Of a stretch of 64,000 nucleotides of DNA, positions 35,880 through 45,677 are shown one piece after another. Under the pieces are notes generated by a model, which worked only from the letters and a program-made list of their open reading frames with translations, was not told the origin of the DNA and did no database searches. The position numbers and the translations under genes were made by a program. The stretch is from Sitta carolinensis (taxonomy: Eukaryota > Chordata > Aves > Passeriformes > Sittidae): NCBI GenBank assembly GCA_032173965.1, contig CM063290.1, positions 868,001-932,000 on the forward strand, in the 5' to 3' direction. Position 1 is the first letter of the stretch. The number at the start of each line of letters is the position of its first letter.

Positions 35880-36190
35880 TCTGATTTCCCAAGCTAAACA
35901 AACCTGACTCATCTCACCTCCACTCCTGTTCCCTTCTCTCTGTTTCTGAGCTCCCCCTGCTCAAACAATGCTGCCCAGAACTGCATTAGGCTGGGCCTTG
36001 TGGCACCAACACCTTCATCTTACTCCTGAACACTCAAAATTGCATTTTCCTTTGATTGATCACAAATCAGAGTGCTTTGGGTTGCAGGGACCTTAAAACT
36101 CACCTTGTCCTACCCCCTGCATGGGCAGGGACAACTTCCACTATTCCAGGGTGCTCCAAGCCCCCTCCATCCCTTCCAGGGATGTGACAT
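35880..36190 (-). mobile_element. CR1 LINE fragment
   Basis: 36,065-36,190 reads like the complement of the CR1 3' region: GGGTTGCAGGGACCTTAAAA, CCCCCTGCATGGGCAGGGAC, AACTTCCACTATTCCAGG, GCTCCAAGCCCCCTCCA. The 35,880-36,050 segment (CTGCCCAGAACTGCATTAGG, CTGGGCCTTGTGGC) resembles a more internal CR1 part in the same orientation. The left boundary is uncertain. Confidence 0.75.
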
Positions 36191-36280
36191 CCCACGGGGC
36201 AGGGCTGTCCTCCTGTTGCAGGGGCACTGCACTGCAACAGGACTGCAGGCTCAGCTGGGTGTTTCTGCTGTAAGCTGAGC

Positions 36281-36379
36281 CTTTTTTCCTTTTGGATTTT
36301 TTGGGGAGGTTTGGCTTTGTTTGGGATTTTGCTGGTGGGTTTTGGGTCAGCTTTTGGGGTTTTTTTTGGGTTTTTTACA
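36281..36379. repeat. T/G-rich low-complexity tract
   Basis: About 100 bp of TTTTGGG and TTTTTT runs on the plus strand lies directly beside the CR1 fragment. It may be a degenerate tail or simple-sequence expansion. Confidence 0.7.
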
Positions 36380-38150
36380 CAAAATAATCAAACCAGTCCC
36401 AACAGACACAAAGCTTCAGCATTTTTATCAATGCAGCCCACGAGTTCTTGCATTTGAACTCCTCAACAGGAGGGTGACCAAATGGAACACCATCTGCTCA
36501 GGTGCTTAAACTGATGCAGGTGCCAAAGTGGGTGTGAAGGAAACACCAGAGGTGAGCACAGCTGGGCAGCAAAATTCCTCTGTGCACCTCTGCAGACACT
36601 TCCAGTCCTCCTAAAGATACTCCTGTGCTTTTTAAGAATACCAGCTGGCCCTGTGGGATATCTTAACCTGGCTTGCACCCGAGGTGCAGCAGTTCCTCCA
36701 GCTCACAGGTGCCAGACAATCACTCCAGACAGCCCTGATGCCACTGAACTGTCCCAGTGCTCCCAGTGAGGGTGCACTGGGATAATGTGAGCAGGCTGAC
36801 TGATCAGCACAGCCCCAGAGGAACCCATGCTCTCTGGAGCACCAGAACCCCACTGCCAATTCCTGGGACGTGCACACATCCTTTCACCCTGCTGTGGGAC
36901 TGTCACCTCTGTCACTGTCCGGGGGGGAATTCAGCCCCTCCACACACTCAGAGGGAAAGGAACTGTCTGCAGTGCCTTGCTTAGGTTAAAGGAGACAAAT
37001 GGGAAGCCCTGATGGACTCTGCCAGGGAAAAATAGTTAATCTTATCTGGTCATCAATCAAAGACAAATAAATTAGGTCATGAAATCTTTCTGGCCTAGGA
37101 TTCCTGCTAATTACGCCTTGGGCTGTAGATGATTATCACACTGCAGACTCATCCCTCAATAGCTGTTCATGGATTACTGGACTCTGTGCTGATGATCATT
37201 GCCCACCCTTTGCTCCATTAGCAGGATAAAGATGAGGTGCTGCTCTGTGCTGAAAAACCACCTCAGGTCACAGAGCATGGACCAGGCTCTTCTTTCACTA
37301 CCTGGAACAGCAGAGCTGCACATACACATCCCTGTAGCTGTTCCAGTCACACACTGGTGCAGGAGAGCAGGGAGCTGCCTGGGGAGAGCAGGGATTAACA
37401 GTCATCTCCCAAATCACTGCCACAGTGCCACAGAACACATCCCTTCCACAGGGCCAGGGGGAACTCTGAAGAAACACGATCCCACCAAAACCAGGGGGAC
37501 CACACGAGCGGCCTGATAAATGAATCCATTTCATTGGAGAAGCAGAATGGCTCTGCCTGGAGATGACAGCACTTTCCCTCTAACACAAGTCCCAAGTGCA
37601 GCACACATATGAATTAATGTGACAACACCACAGTCAGACTTACTTACAGAAAGTTATTAACATTCTTCTGGTGTCCCAAATAGAACTAGAAGTGCTCATG
37701 GGCAAGGAAAAAAGCAGTACAGAGAAAAATGGGGCTATCTCTGAACTGGCTTTCATTAGGAAGATTTACAGACTGACAAATGATTAATTCTCCCACTAAG
37801 CCATTAACTTAATCGATGGTGACATAACCACAGTGACAAAAATGCAGATACAGTTTGTTTTACAGTGGGCTGCAAACCTCTCCAGTCCTGACAAACACAC
37901 TGAAAATGAAGCTCTATGTTCTCTAGGGAAAAAAAATTACCTCTGCTTTGAATGAGATGAGTATTTCTATCTTTATTTCATAGCCATTCCATGCTGCCGT
38001 TATTAATAATGCCATAAATCTGCCCTAAAGCAATGGTTTTTAATTACTGACCTCAAAGGGAATAAAGAATACAAGAACCTTGCCTCTCAGAACAGCATTA
38101 GGAATTCTCTCCCTCAGCAGACACACGGGTCCAGCTGTCTGATGAGATGA
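36380..38150. other. Non-coding DNA, nothing specific
   Basis: This is mixed-composition DNA between a low-complexity tract and a CpG island. I see no gene, RNA or named repeat. Confidence 0.5.
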
Positions 38151-38444
38151 GACCTGCTGGTGCCCGCGAGCCCGGTTCACCCAAAGCACAAGGAGCACCG
38201 AGCCCGAACAGCTCTGCCACCGGCTGTGCTGCAGCTCCTCTGCCGGGCTCGGAGCTTCACCGGGGCCCGACGGCTCTGCCTGTCCCCGGGGCAGCCGCTG
38301 TGCCTGCCCGGGGCTGCCGTGCTGCACGCACCGGGAGAGGCGAGCGCCGGGGCGCGGGCCGACCCCCGCGGGTCCGGCACCGGCGGGATCAGCCCGACCT
38401 CGGTGGGTCCAGGCCCGGCAGCACCACGGGATTCCTGGGACCGG

Positions 38445-38570
38445 GGCGTGGGTCGGATCGGGGGGGAGAGGATGGAACCGGTACCGGGGGGTTGGGTCGG
38501 ATCGGGGGGGAGAGGATGGACCCGGTACGGGGGGGTTGGGTCGGATCGGGGGGGGCGGTCGGACACGTAC
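38445..38570. repeat. About 44-bp G-rich tandem repeat, 2.6 copies
   Basis: Units contain GGGTCGGATCGGGGGG, GAGAGGATGGA and CCGGTAC. Runs of six to seven G could form quadruplex structures. Confidence 0.85.
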
Positions 38571-38636
38571 CGGGGGCGGCAGTCCCGGAGCGCCCCCTGG
38601 CGCCCCAGCGCAGCGCCGCAGCCCTGCCGACACCAC

Positions 38637-38747
38637 CCCCGCACTGCCGGGGTCCCGCACGCCCCGAGCTCCCCCCGCACTGCCGGGGTCCCGCACGCCC
38701 CGAGCTCCCCCTGCACTGCCGGGGTCCCGCACGCCCCGAGCTCCCCG
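38637..38747. repeat. 36-bp tandem repeat, 3 copies
   Basis: Three near-perfect units of CCGCACTGCCGGGGTCCCGC followed by ACGCCCCGAGCTCCCC lie inside the CpG island. A 36-bp period keeps any reading frame, so frames through it look protein-like (GSRTPRAPPAL) without being genes. Confidence 0.92.
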
Positions 38748-38902
38748 GCCGAGCCCCCGCACGGAGCGGGCACGGACGGGGCTCGGCCCCGCGGGCGGAG
38801 CGGTGCGGGAGCAGCGTCCCCGGGAGATACACACACAGAATGTCAGGGGCCGCGGCAGCAGGAAACGCACAGCCGAAAATGCGGAATAACTCTGTAACTC
38901 AC

Positions 38903-39020
38903 CGTGGAACACGCCGTTGTCCGCTAGGAAGTGCCTGCAGTACTGCAGGCAACTCTTCTTATCCAGACTCCAGTAACTCATCGTGAGGCAGCTTCCCGCT
39001 CACCATCAAAGGCTCTGACC
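38903..39020 (-). CDS. Candidate alternative first coding exon of PLCH1
   Basis: A minus-strand exon has a strong acceptor (TTTCCCTTGCAG) at 39,021 and a strong donor (G|GTGAGT) below 38,903. Its ATG at 38,981 opens MSYWSLDKKSCLQYCRHFLA then DNGVFH plus one base, after in-frame TGA codons in the same exon. It ends in phase 1, exactly as the MADLEV exon does, so it could splice to exon 2 and give ...NGVFH-VERCMSVMQ. The acceptor implies a further non-coding exon upstream. I do not recognise the 26 residues, and ownership by PLCH1 is inferred from strand, order and phase. Confidence 0.5.
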
Positions 39021-40830
39021 CTGCAAGGGAAACGGGAATAGGTAACTGGGACTTAATTTACAAAAAATGCCCCAACTACTGCAAGCACTGTAGTTATTTG
39101 AGCCCTTTATGCAAAACGGCCCATTGGCTTCACACAAAGATGACAGCAAATGTAGTTCTTTGCTCTCAACACGTGCTCATCTCCACGGACATCCAGGCAA
39201 AGGGCACCTGGATGGAGCCAGAGCTGCACTGCACTGGAGCCACCAGGCAGCAACTGCCAGGGTGCTGCAGGGAGCAATGGGCACCTCTGTCACCAGCACC
39301 CCCCAGCCACCACAGGCCACTGTGAGGCCTGGAGACACAATCAATTTAATCCATTCAGTGATGCTGGCCCATATTTAACAGGCTACAGACACATCCAACA
39401 ACACCACAAAACTATAAATCCTCCCCAAGTGAAGGTTATAGTAATTGAAAAGGTGACTCAAAGGTAATCACCCCCCGATTTCACGAGCAGAGCAGAGATA
39501 TGAGGACACAGGGCCCTTGGGCAGACATTGCCCTGTGGCACTTGGGATGAAATCGCCCGCGGACAGGCAGCTGGAGCCTGAGGAGGGGCAGTTACATCAG
39601 CCACCCAAAATTAACACTGATGGTTACTGACAGACACACCAGCATTTCATACTTCTTTGAAGCCATGGAATTCTTAATCTCCTGTCCTGACACCAAATCC
39701 TTTCACTGGATCCTCCTTCTCCCTTTGCTATTTTATGAAGTTCAGGTTCTGGTTTCAGCAATCCAGACACCCCTTCCTGTTACAAGCCCACTTTGGTCTC
39801 CCATTTTATCTCCCTCCCACCTTCACTCTGGTCAACCCAGCTGCTTGCTCGCCCACACTTGGAACAAACAGCTCCAACTGTCTTTATCCAAGCAATTCTA
39901 GCAGGATGCAAGGACATTGCCACCCAAACCTCCTCATAAAACTATTGCCAGGGGCCCTTAGTAACAAATCCACCCCCGAATGAAGCACCACAGCACACGA
40001 AGTGCTTGGCCCGCAGCTCTGCTGAGGGACACAGATCCATTTCATTCAAAACAAAGAGGACAACAAGTAATCTGAAATCCCAGCCAAGGGGACTCCTCTG
40101 ATGCTCAATGACCAATTTAGCTACAATCATTTCCTGGGGCGCAGCCACCACCCTCAGCTAACAAGGGAACCGAAGGAGCTGGAGAACTTTTCCCCTTTCC
40201 CCATGCAGCCAGTAAGCCGTGCCTCAGTGTCGATGTTTATGCTGACTCGTTAGAGACCAGCCCTATGTGGGACACCCGTGCTGTTCCTGCCCCCAGCCTG
40301 GGGCTGCACGGGTGGGATTTGCCCCTCTCCCAGGGGAGCAGGGATGCTCTGGACGTTCTGCTGCAGGTGGCAGCCAAAACCACCTGGCTGTGGTTTGCTC
40401 CATGTTAAATGCATGTCCAGGCTCCACTGAGGGGTGTTTTGGGTATGGCCCGTGTACTGTTTACACTAAAGGCATGATTGGCCAAACTTCGGAACCCAAA
40501 CAGCAATACCCACTACCTCTGCCAGGCTTCATCTTCTACCTTCCCTGCACTTTTGCCCTGGCCACCCACGAGCTTTCGTTATAGCCTGCACTACTGCCAC
40601 TCCTCTATCCTTAATTAGCAAGACACAAGCTAAAGCACAGGAATAACACCACAGTCCAGCCCACTGCCAGGCTTTTTGCTTTAGGCTACAGAAGCACAAG
40701 AGGCATCGTGCTTTAATTAAGGAAACCATATCAAATATTCCCCACTAAGAATCTGCACACAATAAAAGCAGATCTTATCTCCCGCCCAGCTCCCGCACAG
40801 AAGGCGTATCACGGAGATTTACAGGGCAGT
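39021..40830. other. Non-coding DNA, nothing specific
   Basis: This is upstream sequence between the candidate exon and a modest CpG-rich patch. No gene, RNA or named repeat is seen. Confidence 0.5.
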
Positions 40831-41030
40831 GTAAATGTCGATACAGCCCCGCAGCGCCTCCCAAAGAGCCCCCGAGCCCCCTCCCCTGCCTCTCACGGCC
40901 GCGGCTGACACAATCCGCCTTTGTTCTGGCACAAAGGGTTCTCCCACACCGCGGCGGCCCCTCGGAACAAAGGTTCTCCCGGGCACATCAGGGAGGAAGG
41001 CAGTCTCCCGAAGGGGCTGCATCAGCTGAC
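40830..41030. promoter_or_regulatory. Small CpG-rich patch, possible upstream promoter
   Basis: About 200 bp has locally high CpG and CCGCGG/GCGGCGG motifs, standing out from AT-rich flanks. It lies 1.8 kb upstream of the 38,903-39,020 exon, so it could hold the non-coding first exon that the exon's acceptor implies. The evidence is compositional only. Confidence 0.25.
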
Positions 41031-41153
41031 ACAAACATCCCGCAAGAAAACCTTCCCAAGAAACCCCAGCAGTTTTTTGCATAGTCCTCAAAGTTATTCG
41101 GTTTACAGGGTTCCAGGAAAGCCCAGCCAAGATCATGCCTTACCCTACGGTAC

Positions 41154-41222
41154 AAAACAAAACAAAACAAACAAACAAACAAAAAAACAAACCAAAACAA
41201 ACAACAAAAAAAAATAAAAAGC
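41154..41222. repeat. A-rich (ACAAA)n low-complexity tract
   Basis: About 70 bp of ACAAA/AAACA repeats ends in a poly-A run. It may be a retroposon tail or simple repeat; no body of a retroposon is recognised beside it. Confidence 0.85.
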
Positions 41223-42780
41223 AAGCAAAATCCCAACCAGCCCCACACTTGGGCCAAATACCGTAGTTTCAAAGGAACACACGCTTAGGAACTTAACTGT
41301 ACGCAAATTTGCATCATTTCAATACAGGAGAAAAAGAACATTCTGTCTTTGCCACTGACTAAAATGTGGTCTGTACCTGTATCACTTATTTTAAACAAGT
41401 AGAATAAACTTACTAGAGTAAAAAGTGCCCATTAGCATATAATTAGGTTTAATTAGGACTGTAACAACAAAACTATTTTGGCAAAAAGTTACCAAAATCC
41501 TGACCAGATATAAATCTGAGTTCAAAACCAGCTTGATAAAGCAGGCAATTCAGAGGGTTGAAAACACTCCTCACTTTTCCACTCTGCAGGTTTCTCAGCT
41601 TGGGGTATCATTTTCACAATAAGCAAAATTCCTGCAGGTTCAGCCCTGAGCCTGCCACATTCATTCCAAAAGGTAAAAGATCTGGTGCTTCACTACCTGA
41701 GAGCAGAGATGCTACTGCAGTGTGTCAGGAATCCACCTACTTTGTATCTGGCTAGAGTGTATTAATCTAGAAGTTGAGCAAGGAGTCCATTATGTGCTGT
41801 GCAGAAACACAGCATCTTGAGAGGACTGTATCTGCTATTTCAGCTGATTAATTTCCATTAAACTTGTCAGCTGCCTTATTTTAGTGCTTTGAGCGCTGTG
41901 TTCCATGAGAGTCACTTTTCCAAAGAGCTTTGATTAGCTGTACAGAGCTGTACATTACAAGAGAGTTATTAATGGAAAGAAACTGATGCTGCTCAAGTTA
42001 TTAATGGCAGTAAACTGGTATTGCTTATTATTAATAGAAGTTAGCTGATATTGCTCAAAGTGATGCAAGAAATAAGTTATCTTACATATTTACATGTGCA
42101 TGCATGAATAAACAGTGCAGATACAGACAGGAGAAGAACAAATACAATTCTCTTTGTTGCCAGAAAGTGGGCATACTCCTCACAAAAAAAGTTTCATTCT
42201 ATACATGCTTTATGAAGTTATTTGACTCTAGAAGTTGGGGAGATGAATATGTAAGGTATTCTGAAGGCAGCAGAGGCTGCAAATGCCCTGCCCGGGTTGG
42301 GAGAGGCTTCTCATGGCAGGAGGCTCAGCACCAAGAACAACATCTGACTCCCCACATCTCACGTTGTTCTGCAGTTTCCCCTCTCACATGGGAAAACCCC
42401 GAGTGCTGTGCAGGGAAGCAGGGAATTCCCTCATTCCAGGGAAGCACGAGGCTGTTACCAGCAGCTGCAGCTGAGCTGCACTCAGTGAAACGTTCTCAGC
42501 TCGGGCTGTTGGAAAGGCTCAGCATCCAACTGCTCTGGAAAGCAGCTGCACAATCCAAATGTTTACCTGCAGTGCTTAACCTGGACACTGAGCGGGTCCC
42601 CAGGGCCAGGAGGGAATAAGCACAGGGCCAGGAAGTGTTTGGGCCTGGTGACAGCTCCCAGAGCAGCACCCGGAGCGAGTTCAGCGGCTGAGACTGCGGA
42701 TCGTGCCCCTCCTCATCGGCCTCTCCCTCCTGGGGCCCGGGGCACTTCCACAGGCACCAGCAGGGACTCCCTCAGACACC
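41223..42780. other. Non-coding DNA, nothing specific
   Basis: This stretch is AT-rich to about 42,240 and then mixed. A motif of the type AGTTATTAATGG...AAACTGGTATTGCT recurs loosely three times at 41,960-42,060, suggesting a degenerate local duplication. No gene is supported. Confidence 0.45.
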
Positions 42781-42781
42781 A

Positions 42782-43045
42782 GGGACCCTTCCTGATGGCA
42801 CGGCAGCACACCAGCACTCCCTTGGACAGATCCACAGCTCCAGGAGCAGGGACCCTTCCTGAAGGCAGGGCAGCACACCAGCACTCCCTTGGACAGATCC
42901 ACAGCTCCAGGAGCAGGGACCCTTCCTGATGGCAGGGCAGCACACCAGCACTCCCTTGGACAGATCCACAGCTCCAGGAGCAGGGACCCTTCCTGATGGC
43001 AGGGCAGGTCCTGCAGCACACCAGCACTCCCCTCAGACAAAGCCA
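42782..43045. repeat. 66-bp tandem repeat, 4 copies
   Basis: Four copies of a 66-bp unit begin GGACCCTTCCTGATGGCAGG and include CACCAGCACTCCCTTGGACA and GATCCACAGCTCCAGGAGCA. Copies are nearly identical; the last is diverged. Because 66 is a multiple of three, all frames stay open on the minus strand and yield a repeated peptide, but no splice or start context supports coding. Confidence 0.92.
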
Positions 43046-43708
43046 CAGCTCCACTTTCAGCAGTTTCAGAGCTCATATCTACCCAGTGAACACATGTGGG
43101 AAGTATGACTTATAAAAACCTGATTCCTTTCCTTAGCCCCAAATGGTGTATAAAGTACACGTTCCTGGTATTTAAAGGAAAGTACAGAAAACAATGAATA
43201 TTGAGTGGGCTACTGATTTTGGAAACCTGTGCACATTAATGACAAATTTTAGCATGAAAAATACTTCAGGCATACTGGGCTCTACAACTGACATAAAGGG
43301 AAAATATAACGAAATAATAATATTAATTTAAAAAAAGTAAGAAATAAGAAGAGCAATCTAGAGTCACACAAAGGCCACCCCAAGTGTGTGTGTGATGGAA
43401 ATGATGCTGTATTGGCCCCAGCTATGGCCAGAGCCCTCTGATGAGCTTTAGAGATCTCAGTATGGGAGGGAGGACAGGCCATCTGGCTGGCACTAAGCGG
43501 CAGGAACAGAGTCCAGAGAGAAAGGCTGGGCTTTAGTGTGGCAGCTGGGATTGTGGTGGGGGCATGCAGCATCTCTGATGACAGCCTCTCGTGTGGGCAG
43601 CTACCTCCCAGTCACTGCAAGCAGAAAATAAACAGCAAAGGACAAATACCACTTTGAACTTCCCCTGGAGAGTCCTGAAGTGGCATTGAAAACCCCAGCA
43701 ATTCAGCT

Positions 43709-43934
43709 TCACAACAAACCTTCAGTGTTATTAGAAGGGAGGACGTGAAGTGCTTTATCTTCAGTTTGAGAGTGAGCCAGAGATTCACTTCTCTCCTCAG
43801 GAGCAGAGCAAGGGCTGCCTGAGGGGATCACTGGGTTTTCTCTCCAGTTCCTTAGCTCGATAAAGAAACGTTCCACATCAAGCTCCACATCATTTCCCAA
43901 GGTGCCAGCAGCACTCAGCAGCTTGGCAAACCCT
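43709..43934 (-). CDS. Candidate terminal exon of an unrecognised gene
   Basis: An open frame encodes (R)GFAKLLSAAGTLGNDVELDV, ERFFIELRNWRENPVIPS and about 38 more mostly polar residues, ending NNTEGLL and TGA at 43,709. It looks protein-like (amphipathic helix ELDVERFFIELRNW then a Ser/Glu-rich tail). An acceptor TGTGTGCTCTGCAG(AG) precedes it. Using the second AG (exon start 43,932) joins it in frame to the exon-like segment at 45,548-45,677. I do not recognise the protein and found no clear poly(A) signal, so it may be a chance frame. Confidence 0.3.
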
Positions 43935-45547
43935 CTGCAGAGCACACAGACACTTCTCCAGGATGTGCTCCCCGAGCCCAGGGCTCAGCCCTTTGTTACA
44001 CGGATATTAGAAATAACAGGTACTGACCAGAGGGAGAGAAGTCAATTGCATTTCTGTTCACACCACAACATGCAACCTGGAAACTTCATGCCCTCACCAA
44101 CTTCCTTTCCCTGGACCATATTAAAATATGCTGCAGGTTCTCCCCTAGTTAATCAGTAGCTATCAACAGGAACTTCCCGTCCATGGTTTTACTTTCTAAC
44201 CAAAGTGACAACTCCGGTGGAACAACCCTCAAGCTTTCAGAGACCAGTTCTACACAACATGGGCAGGATTTTTTGAAAACAGTATCCACAAACCAAAGAA
44301 GTTTTTGGATGAAAAGCTTAGCCATAGCTAGACCTAAAAAAACAAATCTGAAGAGATTATATAACCCTAATATGACAATATTCCATGGGGCATTCACCCA
44401 TCTGCAGTCTTGGGCTTCTTATTCCACTAAGCCACTAACAGTCACCCAAATATTGCTAAGCATTTAAGCTGGTCTAAATTCATGCAGATTTAGATTCAAT
44501 TGTCACACAAACCAGGCTCTAAGGGTTCCACACATCATCTGTGCAAAGCTCCACTTTAATCAGCATCAAATATCAACATTCACTCAAAATAACTTGCATA
44601 AACATTGCTAAAGTTACACATATGGGAGCCAGGCAGAATAGGCAAGGCACACAGGATGGAAGTTCCATACTGCAGACACAAAAGGACATTTTTTCCAACA
44701 AATTGATATAATTTTCATACTTACAAAACAAAGTTTTACCTACCTATGGTATTGTCATTAATATATGACTACTTTCCAGAGTTAAAGCATCTTGTATAAA
44801 ATGAAAAGCTTAAAAAATACCCTCAGAGTTACACACCCTTTTGAACAGCAGATATTTAACCATAAATATTACCAGCACAGAAAAAACACCAGCGACACTT
44901 GGCAATAGAAAACAAAACCAACCAGGATGGGACCCTTTTCTAATTTCTCTGGGAACTGGTCTGGAGGAAGAAAAGCGGAGATTTTTCTTGGTTTATTTTT
45001 CTGACAGTTGAGTTCCCTGATCCCTGCCATGAGGCCAGGACAGCTGTGCTGGCACCACGCTGGCAGCAGAGGGGTCAGAAGGGGCAAGCCAGAACGGGAG
45101 CAAAGAAACACGTCCAGTGCACTTCCCTGGAGCTCCTGGAAACTCCCAAGTCACAGATGTCTGATCGAAGGGGAAAGGTCACAACAGAGTTTGGGATGCA
45201 GATACTGCACTTGCAAGCTCTTAGATAGATGAGACTTGTTGAAAATGCAGAGTTTTAAAAATGTTTACTGGCATTAATCTGGTGTTTTGGCTATTCCCCC
45301 AGTAGAGCACGAAACACATCTTGCATTGCTCGCCAGATGAAGACAGAGGCTCAGCCCAACCCTGACTGCTCCAAGTTTGGGTCCTGCTAGAGGACAAATT
45401 CCCAGGATTTGCTCTTCAGGAGCAAGAGGAACAGGCTGGGCTCCCTGCACAGCACCACACCAGGGTCTGGCACATCAGTTGCAGGCACCCCCCCTCCCAG
45501 GCAGGCAGGACACGGGGCTGAGCTCCCTGGGCAAAGGACACCTCTAC

Positions 45548-45677
45548 CTGTGCCAGCCCAGGCAGCCCTCAGCAACTCCTTCTCCTCCCGGGGCTGTGCA
45601 TTCCCATGCAGCTTTTGTTCCCAGTCGTTTCTCCACTCCTTCTGGAAGCCATGAAAAGCATGTGTCAGCACAAGTTG
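45548..45677 (-). CDS. Candidate internal exon of an unrecognised gene
   Basis: The acceptor CCTTCCCCAGCAG and donor ACAG|GTAGAG bound 130 nt that read QLVLTHAFHGFQKEWRNDWE, QKLHGNAQPREEKELLRAAW, AGT. The sequence is charged and probably helical. It ends in phase 1 and joins the 43.7-kb segment through G|GG without a stop. A second frame is also open through it, which weakens the case. No homologue is recognised. Confidence 0.3.

Larger units (their letters stand above)
38155..38840. promoter_or_regulatory. CpG island
   Basis: About 700 bp of very CpG-rich DNA lies just downstream (minus-strand sense) of a candidate first coding exon of PLCH1. It contains two tandem arrays (about 38,445-38,570 and 38,637-38,747). 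It may mark a promoter or enhancer active with that exon; function is inferred from composition. Confidence 0.45.

Noticed and set aside
44098..44130. 33-bp micro-exon (acceptor CCTGCAG, donor GTGAGG) in the possible gene
   Set aside because: It is too short to support on sequence alone, and the flanking segments join in frame without it.
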